Shown piece after piece: positions 8,464 through 17,455 of a stretch of 64,000 nt of DNA. The translations under genes were made by a program, and so were the position numbers. Each line of letters opens with the position of its first letter. Position 1 is the stretch's first letter. The DNA is from Sphingomonas endolithica (lineage in GTDB: Bacteria; Pseudomonadota; Alphaproteobacteria; Sphingomonadales; Sphingomonadaceae). The stretch lies in assembly GCF_025231525.1 (NCBI RefSeq), contig NZ_CP103057.1, positions 2,249,001 through 2,313,000 on the forward strand, read 5' to 3'. The notes under the pieces were generated by a model that did not search any database, was not told where the DNA came from, and saw only the letters and a list, made by a program, of their open reading frames with translations.

Positions 8464-9038
8464 GGCGCATGCACCAGATCGACCGGCTGCGCGCCATCGA
8501 CCCGGATCGGCAGATGGCTGGCGAGCAGCACGATTCCCCCGCCCCCGCGATGTCGGGCGATCGCCTCTTCCAGCAGCGCCGTCGCCGCCGCGTCGAGCCC
8601 GTTGGCGGGTTCGTCGAGCAACCAGATCGCCGCACCACTTGCCACGACCCGCGCCAGCCCGGCACGCTTGCGCTGCCCGGTCGAGAGCAAGCGCACCGGT
8701 ACCTCGGCCAACGCCGACAGACCGAAAGCGGCGAGCGCCTCGTCGATCGACGCGACACCATCGATCCGCGCCCAGAACCTCAACGCTTTGCCCAGCGGCA
8801 GCTCGGCATCCAGCGCCGCCATCTCGGTCAGCAACGCCCGCCGCCCCACTGCCGTGACCGCGCCCGCGCGCGGCGCCAGCAGGCCCGCGGCGATGCGCAC
8901 CAGGCTCGACTTGCCGATGCCGTTCGGCCCGCTCACCAATGCGGCATCGCCCGGCTCGAGCACAAACGACAGATCGGTGAACAAGGTCCGCCCGCCGCGC
9001 ACGCACGTGACGCGCTCGGCCCGCAGCGCCGCGCTCAA
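8460..9038 (-). CDS. ccmA: Heme exporter ATP-binding protein CcmA
   Basis: This short ABC ATPase (192 residues) has Walker A GPNGIGKSS, a CcmA-style signature LSTGQRKR, Walker B IWLLDEPANGLD and a switch His (LLASHLP). I chose a TTG start at 9038, which overlaps the stop of the upstream metallopeptidase (TTGA) and has GGAGG about ten bases upstream. The frame reads on inside the previous gene, but those residues have no ABC character. It pairs with CcmB. Confidence 0.9.
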   Translation of the reverse strand: MSAALRAERVTCVRGGRTLFTDLSFVLEPGDAALVSGPNGIGKSSLVRIAAGLLAPRAGAVTAVGRRALLTEMAALDAELPLGKALRFWARIDGVASIDEALAAFGLSALAEVPVRLLSTGQRKRAGLARVVASGAAIWLLDEPANGLDAAATALLEEAIARHRGGGGIVLLASHLPIRVDGAQPVDLVHAP

Positions 9039-9457
9039 GCGGCCGCATCCTCCAGCGCGTGCATGTCGGCGTCCGACAGGCCGAAATGATGGCCGATCTC
9101 GTGGATCATCACGTGCGACACCAGCTCCTGCAGCCCCACGCCGGTCTCGATCCATTCCTGCAGGATCGCGCGGCGGTACAGGTGGATGCGATCGGGCAGC
9201 GCGCCGGAATCACCCGACGATTTCTCGCCGACCGGGCGGCCATGATAGACGCCGGTCAGGTCGAGCGGATGCTCGACGCCCAGCGCCCGCAGCGTCGCGT
9301 CATCGGCGAAGTCTTCGACGATCAGCACGATATCGCCGAGATGCGCGCGGAACTCGCGCGGCAATGCGCCAAGCGTCGCCAGCGCGACATCCTCGATCGC
9401 GGCGATGTCCGGCGCGGTGAAGGCGGGAGCGGGGACTGGTGGAGCGGGATCGGCCAT
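9035..9457 (-). CDS. Zinicin-type metallopeptidase family protein
   Basis: The 140-residue protein has the zinc motif HEIGHHFGLSD near residue 119 and the PREFRAHLGDIVLIVEDFAD and LYRRAILQEW blocks of the DUF1025/zinicin-like metallopeptidase family. It is cytosolic, and its substrate is unknown in the family. It is first in an operon with ccmA and ccmB; overlapping stop and start codons couple it to ccmA. Confidence 0.85.
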   Translation of the reverse strand: MADPAPPVPAPAFTAPDIAAIEDVALATLGALPREFRAHLGDIVLIVEDFADDATLRALGVEHPLDLTGVYHGRPVGEKSSGDSGALPDRIHLYRRAILQEWIETGVGLQELVSHVMIHEIGHHFGLSDADMHALEDAAA

Positions 9458-9506
9458 GCTCTAAGCCTTACCGACTAGCGGCGGCGGGCGCCAGACGGAG
9501 GGATAT

Positions 9507-9803
9507 GTGACGATCGAGCAGTTGAGCGAGGAGGAACGCGCCGAGGCGCTCGATGCACTGGACGAATGGGACTATGACGAAGCGCGCGATGCCATCACGC
9601 GCACGCTGACCTTCGCCGATTTCAGCCAGGCCTTCGCCTTCATGACCCGCGTCGCGCTGCTCGCCGAAAAGGCCGATCACCATCCCGAATGGTCCAACGT
9701 GTGGAACCGCGTCGACATCCTGCTGACCACGCACGACGCCGCCGGCCTCTCCCACCGCGACGTCGACCTGGCCACCGCGATCGATCGCCTGCTCACCGAC
9801 TGA
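9507..9803 (+). CDS. phhB: 4a-hydroxytetrahydrobiopterin dehydratase
   Basis: The 98-residue protein carries the family signature ([20 protein letters not shown], then [11 protein letters not shown]). The enzyme dehydrates the 4a-carbinolamine of tetrahydrobiopterin formed by aromatic amino acid hydroxylases. The start is a GTG at 9507 with GGAGGG just upstream. It is convergent with the SDR gene, which ends 1 bp after it. Confidence 0.92.
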   Translation: MTIEQLSEEERAEALDALDEWDYDEARDAITRTLTFADFSQAFAFMTRVALLAEKADHHPEWSNVWNRVDILLTTHDAAGLSHRDVDLATAIDRLLTD

Positions 9804-9804
9804 G

Positions 9805-10596
9805 CTATTTCGCCGCGCGCCCGCGCCGCATCTGCTGGCGCAGCTTGCCCGGCATCCAGCGTGCGGCAAACGCCATGCGGTGCGCGGTCTTGCCGACAAA
9901 GGTGTGGACCCGGTCGCCATGTACTGCCGACCACGCCGCCTTGGCGACCTCTTCCACCGGCGTCAGTTCGAGGCCCGCCGCCGTCACCGTCTCGCGGATC
10001 GACCGGTTCGAACCACCCGCCGGGCTCTGCAGCAGCGGCGTGTCGATGAAGCTCGGCACGATCGCGCGCACCTTGATTCCCGCTCCCGCCCATTCGCCGT
10101 CCAGCCCCTCGGTCATCGCGCGCACCGCGAACTTGGTCATCGAATAGGGCACCAGTCCCGCCGAGCCGTAGATCGCCGACGCCGAAGCGCTGTTGAGCAA
10201 ACAAGACCCCGGCGTGCGCGCCAGATAGGCATAACCGATCCTGGCGCCGTTCAGCGCACCCATCAGGTTCACCGCCACCACGCGGTCGATCTCGGCGAAA
10301 TCGGCCTCGGCCAGCGGCCCGCCCGTGCCGATCCCGGCATTGTTGAACAAGACGTCCAATCGCCCACCGCTCGTCGCGGTAAACGCATCGAGCGTCGTCA
10401 CCCACGCCTCCCGGTCGCGCACGTCCATCTGATAGGTCGACACCATGTCCGCCGGCAGCAACGCCGCCGTCCCCGCCAGCCCCGCCGCATCGACATCCGC
10501 CAACCCGACCCGCCAGCCGCGGGCGGCGAACAGCAAGGCAGTCGCGCGGCCGATGCCGGATCCGCCCCCGGTGATGAAGATCGCCTGTTCGGTCAT
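9805..10596 (-). CDS. SDR-family oxidoreductase
   Basis: The 263-residue short-chain dehydrogenase has the nucleotide site TGGGSGIGRATA, the NNAGIG block, a catalytic Ser in NSASASAIYG and the YSMTK catalytic Tyr-Lys. The C-terminal end (RMAFAARWMPGKLRQQM, then basic residues) suggests membrane association of the classical SDR type acting on lipids or steroids, but the substrate is not readable. The start at 10596 follows AAGGGGACG. It is divergent from the ABC importer. Confidence 0.88.
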   Translation of the reverse strand: MTEQAIFITGGGSGIGRATALLFAARGWRVGLADVDAAGLAGTAALLPADMVSTYQMDVRDREAWVTTLDAFTATSGGRLDVLFNNAGIGTGGPLAEADFAEIDRVVAVNLMGALNGARIGYAYLARTPGSCLLNSASASAIYGSAGLVPYSMTKFAVRAMTEGLDGEWAGAGIKVRAIVPSFIDTPLLQSPAGGSNRSIRETVTAAGLELTPVEEVAKAAWSAVHGDRVHTFVGKTAHRMAFAARWMPGKLRQQMRRGRAAK

Positions 10597-10663
10597 GCCC
10601 GTCCCCTTATGCTCTGCGCTTGTCGTTTGACGCCGGGGATAGCGTCCCGCACAAACGCCGTCG

Positions 10664-11446
10664 ATGCCGGATAGCACCTCCTCCCGCGGACCCTCGGTCG
10701 CCTTTAGCGGCGTGACCAAACGCTATGGCGCGACCATCGCGGTGGACGACGCCTCGGTGGAGATCGCCGGCGGCAGCTTCGTGGCGCTGGTCGGCACGTC
10801 GGGTTCGGGCAAGTCGACCCTCCTCAAGACGATCAACCGGCTGATCGATCCGACCGCGGGCAGCATCACCATCGCCGGTGAGGACGTCACCGCCGCCGAG
10901 CCGCACACGCTGCGTCGCCGCATCGGCTATGTGTTCCAGAATATCGGCCTGTTCCCGCATCTGACCGTCGCCGAGAACATCGCCATCGGCCGCCGCATCG
11001 CCGGCGACCGAGACAATGACCGACGCGTTGCCGAACTGCTCGCCTTGGTCGATCTCCCCGCCGAGCTCGCTACCCGCATGCCCGACGCGCTCTCCGGCGG
11101 GCAGCGCCAGCGCGTCGGCGTGGCGCGTGCGCTTGCCACCGCGCCCGGGCTGATGCTGATGGACGAGCCGTTCGGTGCGCTCGACCCGGTCACGCGCGAT
11201 CAATTGGGCGCGCGGGTCCGCGAGCTGCACGATCGGCTGGCGCTCACCACGATCATGGTCACGCACGACATGGCCGAGGCCTTGTTGCTCGCCGATCGCG
11301 TGCTGGTCATGGCGCAGGGCCGGATCGTCGCCGATGCCACGCCGCGCGCGCTGCTGGCGGGCGACGGCGGCGCCGCGGCCGACGCGCTAGTCGCCGTCCC
11401 GCGCGAACAAAGCCGCCGACTGCAGGCGCTGGAACGGGCGCCATGA
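10664..11446 (+). CDS. Osmoprotectant-type ABC transporter ATPase (OpuBA/OsmV-like)
   Basis: The 260-residue ATPase has Walker A GTSGSGKST, the Q-loop VFQNIGLFPH, signature LSGGQRQR and Walker B LMLMDEPFGALDP with THDMAEA. The NIGLFPHLTVAENI wording is characteristic of the glycine betaine/choline importer class. No C-terminal CBS pair is present. It overlaps the following permease gene by 4 bp (ATGA) and works with it at the inner membrane. Confidence 0.88.
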   Translation: MPDSTSSRGPSVAFSGVTKRYGATIAVDDASVEIAGGSFVALVGTSGSGKSTLLKTINRLIDPTAGSITIAGEDVTAAEPHTLRRRIGYVFQNIGLFPHLTVAENIAIGRRIAGDRDNDRRVAELLALVDLPAELATRMPDALSGGQRQRVGVARALATAPGLMLMDEPFGALDPVTRDQLGARVRELHDRLALTTIMVTHDMAEALLLADRVLVMAQGRIVADATPRALLAGDGGAAADALVAVPREQSRRLQALERAP

Positions 11447-12981
11447 GCCCGTTTCTCGAAGCCATGGGCCGCGTGCCCGATCTGCTCGCATCGCACCTGC
11501 TGCTCGCCGCCTCGGCGCTGCTGCTCGGCCTCATCATCAGCCTGCCGCTCACCGTCTGGTCGGCACGTCACCCCAATGTCGCGCGTGTCACACTCGGCCT
11601 GGCAAGCCTCGTCCAGACCATCCCCAGCCTGGCGCTGCTGGCCCTGTTCTATCCGCTGCTGCTGTCGCTGTCGGCGCTGGTCGGCGGCGGCATCCCCGCG
11701 CTCGGCTTCCTGCCATCCTTGCTCGCGCTCACGCTCTACGCGCTGCTGCCGATCCTCCGCAACGGCGTGACCGGGCTGACCGGGCTCGATCCCGCGGTGA
11801 TCGAGGCCGCCGACGGCATCGGCATGACGCCCTGGCAAAAGCTTCGTCTGGTCGAGACGCCACTCGTCGCGCCCGTGCTGATGGCCGGCATCCGCACCGC
11901 CGCGGTCTGGACGATCGGCGCGGCGACGCTCTCCACCACCGTCGGCCAGCCGAGCCTCGGCGACATGATCTTCGCCGGGCTCCAGACGCAGAATTGGGCC
12001 CTGGTGCTCGCCGGCTGCCTCACCGCGGCCGCGCTCGCGCTGGCGGTCGATGCGTTGCTGGGGTTGATCGAGCACGGCATCCGCCATCGCCGCCGCGCAC
12101 GCATCTGGATACCCGCCGGCATCCTCGGGCTCGGCATCGTCATCGCACTCGCGCCTTTATGGCCGCGCGGCGACGGTGATCGCACCGTAACGATCGGCGC
12201 TAAGGGCTTTGCCGAGCAATATATCCTCGCGCGGCTGGTCGGCCACCGCCTGGAGCGTGCCGGCTACCGCGTGCGCTACCGCGACGGGCTCGGCTCGGCG
12301 GTCGTGTTCGGCGCGCTGAAGGCCGGCGATATCGATATCTCGGTCGATTACTCGGGCACGATCTGGACCAACGAGATGCGCCGCACCGACGTGCCGGAGC
12401 GCGCGCCGATGCTGGCCGCGATCGCCGCCTGGGAAAAAAGCAACAACGTCACGATGCTCGGCGCGCTCGGTTTCGAAAACGCCTATTGCTTCGCCATGCG
12501 CGGCGCCGACGCCCGGCAGCGTGGCATCGCGACGATCGACGATCTCGTGCCCGTCGCCGGTACCATGGCGCTCGCCTCCGATCCCGAATTTCTCGAACGG
12601 CCCGAATGGGCGGCGATCCGCCGGCTCTACGCGCTCAACTTCAGATCGACCCAGGCATACAGCCCGACCTTCATGTACCGCGCGCTCGACAGCAAAACCG
12701 CCGACGTGATCTCCGCCTACACCTCCGACGGGCGCATCGCCGCGCAGGACTTGGTGGTGCTGACCGACCCACGCCGCGCAATCCCACGCTACGATGCGAT
12801 CCTGCAGATTTCCGCCAAGGCGGCACGCGACCCGCGGCTCACTGGTGCGTTGTCGCCATTGATCGGGCGCATCGGCGTCGAGCATATGCGGAGCGCGAAT
12901 TACATGGTGGACCGCGACGCGGACAAGAAATCGCCCGACGCGGCGGCCATCTGGCTCGAGCAGCAGGCGGGCCTGCGCTGA
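11443..12981 (+). CDS. Fused ABC permease / substrate-binding protein for quaternary amines
   Basis: The 512-residue protein joins two parts. The first 220 residues are an OpuBB-type permease with about six helices and the conserved cytosolic loop (AADGIGMTPWQKLRLVETPL). Residues 250-512 are an OpuAC-type binding domain (VTIGAKGFAEQYILARLVG, then DISVDYSGTIW and SAYTSDGRIAAQDLVVL). The two are linked by one transmembrane helix (GILGLGIVIALAPLW), so the receptor is tethered on the periplasmic side. With the upstream ATPase this makes a complete importer from two genes. Substrate by family: glycine betaine, choline or similar. Confidence 0.88.
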   Translation: MSPFLEAMGRVPDLLASHLLLAASALLLGLIISLPLTVWSARHPNVARVTLGLASLVQTIPSLALLALFYPLLLSLSALVGGGIPALGFLPSLLALTLYALLPILRNGVTGLTGLDPAVIEAADGIGMTPWQKLRLVETPLVAPVLMAGIRTAAVWTIGAATLSTTVGQPSLGDMIFAGLQTQNWALVLAGCLTAAALALAVDALLGLIEHGIRHRRRARIWIPAGILGLGIVIALAPLWPRGDGDRTVTIGAKGFAEQYILARLVGHRLERAGYRVRYRDGLGSAVVFGALKAGDIDISVDYSGTIWTNEMRRTDVPERAPMLAAIAAWEKSNNVTMLGALGFENAYCFAMRGADARQRGIATIDDLVPVAGTMALASDPEFLERPEWAAIRRLYALNFRSTQAYSPTFMYRALDSKTADVISAYTSDGRIAAQDLVVLTDPRRAIPRYDAILQISAKAARDPRLTGALSPLIGRIGVEHMRSANYMVDRDADKKSPDAAAIWLEQQAGLR

Positions 12982-13832
12982 TGGACCTGGCCGCACTCTC
13001 GCCCTTCCGACAGGTCAAGCGCGCCCTGGTCGGTGAGGTACGCGCGATCTTCAACGATACCAATCGCGGCCAGCAACCGGTGCAACGCCGCACCGACGGG
13101 CTGTTCGGCCCGCACGCCGCCGCCTGGACGGTGCACGGCGACGTCACCACGATGATGGTCGGCGGCATCACCTCGCTGCTGCTGCAGATGCTCCATCCGG
13201 CCGTGCTGGCGGGTGTGTGGGATCACAGCAATTTCCGCGAGGACATGCTCGGGCGCCTGCGCCGCACCGCGCGCTTCATCGCCATCACCACCTATGGCTC
13301 GCGCGGCGATGCCGAAGCCGTCATTGCCCGCGTGCGCGGCATCCACGGCCACGTCTCGGGCACGCTACCCAATGGCACGCCCTATGTCGCCGACGATCCG
13401 CGCCTGCTCGCCTGGGTACACGTCACCGAGATGACCAGCTTCCTCGATGCCTGGCTGACCTATGGCAACCCGTCGATGCCGCGCGCCGAACAGGACCGCT
13501 ATTTCGCCGAAGTCGCGCTGATCGCCGAGAAACTAGGCGCGGATCCGATCCCACGGACCAGAGCGGAGGCACAGGCGCTGATCCAGTCGATGCGCCCGGA
13601 ACTGGTCAGCGACGCCCGCACGCGCGAAGTGGCCCAGCTCGTATTGTCGCAACGCGCCCCCAAACGCGCCGCGCAACCGGTTCAGGCGATCACCTTCCAG
13701 GCCGCCGTCGATCTGCTCCCGGCCTGGGCGCGCGAGATGCACGGCCTGCCCACCTCCGGCCTCGGCCGCCCACTCGTCGCCGCCGGCACGTTCGGTCTCG
13801 CCAAGACATTACGCTGGGCGTTCCAGGACTGA
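12981..13832 (+). CDS. Oxygenase MpaB family protein (DUF2236)
   Basis: The 283-residue protein has family blocks: LQMLHPAVLAGVWDHSNF with the conserved His, RRTARFIAITTYGSRGDAEA, HVTEMTSFLDAWLTYG. DUF2236 proteins are heme-dependent oxygenases related to latex-clearing protein and fungal MpaB; the bacterial substrate is generally unknown. The ATG overlaps the importer stop (TGATG), so the gene belongs to that operon. A functional link to the importer is not evident. Confidence 0.85.
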   Translation: MDLAALSPFRQVKRALVGEVRAIFNDTNRGQQPVQRRTDGLFGPHAAAWTVHGDVTTMMVGGITSLLLQMLHPAVLAGVWDHSNFREDMLGRLRRTARFIAITTYGSRGDAEAVIARVRGIHGHVSGTLPNGTPYVADDPRLLAWVHVTEMTSFLDAWLTYGNPSMPRAEQDRYFAEVALIAEKLGADPIPRTRAEAQALIQSMRPELVSDARTREVAQLVLSQRAPKRAAQPVQAITFQAAVDLLPAWAREMHGLPTSGLGRPLVAAGTFGLAKTLRWAFQD

Positions 13833-13890
13833 AGCCGCGGGCAAGCGGGTAGAGCTGACCTCACACCAACCCGTCGAAGCCGCGCTCGAT

Positions 13891-14101
13891 GTTCCCCGGC
13901 GAAGGCCGGGGCCTAGGAGGACAGGCCGCAGTGTGGCGCGCTGCACATCAACCAGGCCGTCACCCCGGACCTCCTCGGCAGTTGTACCGCTCGAACAAGG
14001 CATGCGCTGTCATCCCCGCGTAGGCGGGGATCCATATACTCACACGTCAGGATTCAGCCGCGAAGCCGGCCGCTATGGATCCCCGCCTTCGCGGGGATGA
14101 C
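13891..14101. repeat. Cluster of palindromic intergenic repeats
   Basis: The 313-bp gap between mpaB and the MarR gene holds no gene. It contains CCCCGGCGAAGGCCGGGG (from 13893), a partial GTCACCCCGGAC unit (13959), and an inverted pair of GTCATCCCCGCGTAGGCGGG / CCCGCCTTCGCGGGGATGAC units at 14009-14036 and 14073-14101. These could act as a bidirectional transcription stop between the convergent genes. Confidence 0.78.
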
Positions 14102-14145
14102 GAACCATGTCTGAAGGGGATAGCCGACCTGTTCGGGTCCAACCC

Positions 14146-14607
14146 TCACGGCATCCCGCCTTCACTCAAATAGCGCGTCATCGCTTCATGACCGCGCTCG
14201 CTCAGCGAGACGTCGATCCGCCGCCGGTCCATCGGATCGGTCACTCGGTCGATCAGCCCCGATCTGTGCAGATGCTCGATCCAGCGCTGCGACGTCGTGG
14301 CCGGCGCGTCGCTGCACGATACCAATTGCTTGACGTTCAACGTGTGCTCGGTGTCGTGGATGATATACAGCGCGACGAGCATCTCCCACGCCGGCTCATG
14401 GAACAGCTCTGTCGGGAAATATCGGCGCCTGGCCTTGCGATCCGCCATCATCGCCCGCGCGCGGGCGACCAGGTCCACCTGCTGCCCGTTGGCCGCCGCC
14501 CGCGCCTTGGTCGAGGCGAGCATATCATCAGCGCGTGTTTTATATTCGTTGGCGATCGCGCCCAGTTTCGCCGTCAGATCCCGCATCAGATCGTCGACAG
14601 TATCCAT
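14146..14607 (-). CDS. MarR-type winged-helix regulator
   Basis: The 153-residue protein has a basic N-terminal helical region and then a winged helix: EPAWEMLVALYIIHDTEHTL, LVSCSDAPATTSQRWIEHL (recognition helix) and the wing DRVTDPMDRRRIDVSLSERG. Such MarR-like proteins sense small molecules or replace MarR at their targets; the ligand is unknown. It is transcribed away from a 270-bp spacer that leads to a small protein gene on the other strand. Confidence 0.85.
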   Translation of the reverse strand: MDTVDDLMRDLTAKLGAIANEYKTRADDMLASTKARAAANGQQVDLVARARAMMADRKARRRYFPTELFHEPAWEMLVALYIIHDTEHTLNVKQLVSCSDAPATTSQRWIEHLHRSGLIDRVTDPMDRRRIDVSLSERGHEAMTRYLSEGGMP

Positions 14608-14877
14608 CTAACTCGTTCCACCCGTTCCGATCAGGACAGCCGCCGAACACATCCTTAGACGTTTGTGACACGCGTCTCCGCCACAAATGTTAAGTACGTG
14701 CAGGCAGTTCGACGATGATAGCAGCGGCGATCGACAGCAATACAACCGATGCGGATAAATCACGTCGTCTCGTTGCGGCACGAAGACTTCCAGGATGCAC
14801 CTTCCGCCCGCCCGCCCAACGCGGTATTACCGACTCGGGGTGCTACCTACCGGGCCGTCACCCGAGCGGAGGCAGTG

Positions 14878-15036
14878 ATGGACGCGGTACTGGTCTATTC
14901 CATGTTGCACGATGCCTGCATCGCGCTCGATCAAGCGCAGGAATTTGCCGCCGCGGCGTATGTCGATCAGGCCATGGCCCTGTTGCGAGATAAATATGGC
15001 GTCGGCGCAGAGGTCGAGCTGCCGAAATACGATTGA
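14878..15036 (+). CDS. Small conserved hypothetical protein
   Basis: The 52-residue protein (MDAVLVYSMLHDACIALDQA, then a helical stretch ending in ELPKYD) is acidic and probably all-helical. The ATG at 14878 is preceded by GGAGG at ideal spacing, whereas the longer reading of this frame from 14749 has no RBS. The function is unknown. Confidence 0.6.
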   Translation: MDAVLVYSMLHDACIALDQAQEFAAAAYVDQAMALLRDKYGVGAEVELPKYD

Positions 15037-15109
15037 TCGCTATGCCGGCATGATCCGGCGCGCCCATGCCGCACGACCTCGCGACCGCCCCCTCGCGGAG
15101 GCGGCCCCC

Positions 15110-15958
<849 letters not shown>

Positions 15959-16044
15959 GCACAGGCATGTAGCGGCTCGTTGCTGACTTTTAAATCGCCG
16001 AGATGCGACATCGTCGTTTCGGGCACGCGCGGCCGCGGCCGATC

Positions 16045-16355
16045 CTATCGCGCCACCCAGGCGCGTGCGGCGGGGTGCGTGATGTTCAGCAGCATCGCCT
16101 GCGCCAGCGCGATATCGCTGACGCCATTGGCTTACGCGCCGAGCTGGCGCACGAGCGATTGCTTGTCACGCGCCTATTCGTAGCAAGCGAAAGGCAGTTC
16201 CGCTTGGCCGTGCGCCACTTCCGCCTTTGCCGATCCCGTCACCAACCCGGCGGCGCGCAAGGTGATGCTGGCGCAGCCCGCGGCGCATCCGCCGGCACCA
16301 TGGCAAGCAGCCCCGCCAAGAGGATTGGCGCCACAAGCAGACGGTGAACGAGCAT
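16045..16355 (-). pseudogene. Decayed small secreted protein gene between aguA and aguB
   Basis: An ATG at 16355 starts a good signal peptide (MLVHRLLVAPILLAGLLAMV, ending PADAPRAAP) that reaches a stop after about 38 codons. A +1 shift then gives a coding-like frame, AGLVTGSAKAEVAHGQAELP, broken by TAG and TAA. It continues through IALAQAMLLNITHPAARAWVAR to a stop at 16045. The pattern of one frameshift and two in-frame stops suggests a dead gene. No homologue is recognised. Confidence 0.4.
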
Positions 16356-16479
16356 GATCGCGCGACTCCCCTGGGGAACAAGCGGTCAGATCACGGTCGG
16401 CGCAGGCGTGTCAACGCCGACAGGGCGGTGACGCCCCAGCCGGCGTTGCTCCCACGCCGACCATCCACTAAACTCTTCG

Positions 16480-17454
16480 TCAGGCGGGAATCTGCTGGCT
16501 GATACAGTGGAAACTGCCACCCCCGGTCAGGATCGCATCCGCGCGCAAGCCTACGGTCTCACGATCCGGGAACAGGGCACCGATCGCCGCCACCGCCGCG
16601 GCGTCGTTGGGTGCTCCGTACAAGGGCACGACCACCGCGGCATTGCCGATATAGAAGTTCATGTAGCTCGCCGGCACGATCTCCTCGTCGCGCAGCACGC
16701 GACCCGGTGACGGGATCGAGACCACCTCCACCCCGGCGTCCTCGGCGCGACGCCGCGCCTGCTGGTACACCTGCCAATTGGGATCGTTGTCCGTGCCCTC
16801 GGGCAGCGCCAACCGGTTCGGCCCGACGAAACGCGCGAGATTGTCGACATGGCCGTCGGTATGATCGTTGACCAACCCCTCCCCCAGCCACAGCACGCGG
16901 CCGAACCCCAGATCGTCGCGCAACCGCGTCTCGATCTCGCCTCGCGACAGGCCGGGATTGCGGTTGGGATTGAGCAGGCATTGCTCGGTCGTGACGACCA
17001 GCCCCGTCCCGTCCCCGTCGATTGCTCCGCCTTCCAGAATCCAGTCGCGCCGCTCGGCCACGATCCCGCGCCGCGCCGCCAGGCGCAGGCCGACATCGTC
17101 GTCGCCCGGCAAATCGTATTTGCCGCCCCAGCCATTGAAGCGGAAATCGCGCGCGCTGCCATCCGACAGCAGGATTGCCGCCGTATCGCGCAGCCAGATA
17201 TCGCCGAACGGCTCGACCACCACCTCCGCCGCATCGCCGGCCAATCCCCGGGCCGCCGCCGCCGCCTCGTCGTCCGCCGCGACCAGGATCACGCGCTCGC
17301 CCTTGCCCCCGGCATGCACCGCCTGCGCAAAGGCGGTAACTTCCGCCTGCGCCTGGTCGAGATCCTCCAGCCACAGATCGGCATGGCTCGGAAAACCGAT
17401 CCACACCGCCCGGTGCGGCGCCCATTCGGCCGGCTGTATCACGTGGTCGGTCAT
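16480..17454 (-). CDS. aguA: Agmatine deiminase
   Basis: The 324-residue guanidino-group-modifying enzyme has the family opening EWAPHRAVWIGFPSH, the substrate-binding GDIWLRDTA and NGWGGKYDL blocks, NDHTDGHVDN with the catalytic His, and the nucleophile Cys in GGGSFHCISQQIPA at the C terminus. It converts agmatine to N-carbamoylputrescine, the substrate of AguB downstream. The ATG at 17454 lies 1 bp from the stop of the M28 peptidase gene. The frame upstream overlaps that gene and is not part of the protein. Confidence 0.94.
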   Translation of the reverse strand: MTDHVIQPAEWAPHRAVWIGFPSHADLWLEDLDQAQAEVTAFAQAVHAGGKGERVILVAADDEAAAAARGLAGDAAEVVVEPFGDIWLRDTAAILLSDGSARDFRFNGWGGKYDLPGDDDVGLRLAARRGIVAERRDWILEGGAIDGDGTGLVVTTEQCLLNPNRNPGLSRGEIETRLRDDLGFGRVLWLGEGLVNDHTDGHVDNLARFVGPNRLALPEGTDNDPNWQVYQQARRRAEDAGVEVVSIPSPGRVLRDEEIVPASYMNFYIGNAAVVVPLYGAPNDAAAVAAIGALFPDRETVGLRADAILTGGGSFHCISQQIPA

Positions 17455-17455
17455 C

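Noticed and set aside
14749..14877. Longer N terminus for the small protein at 14878
   Set aside because: No ribosome-binding site is present at 14749, while GGAGG fits the ATG at 14878.
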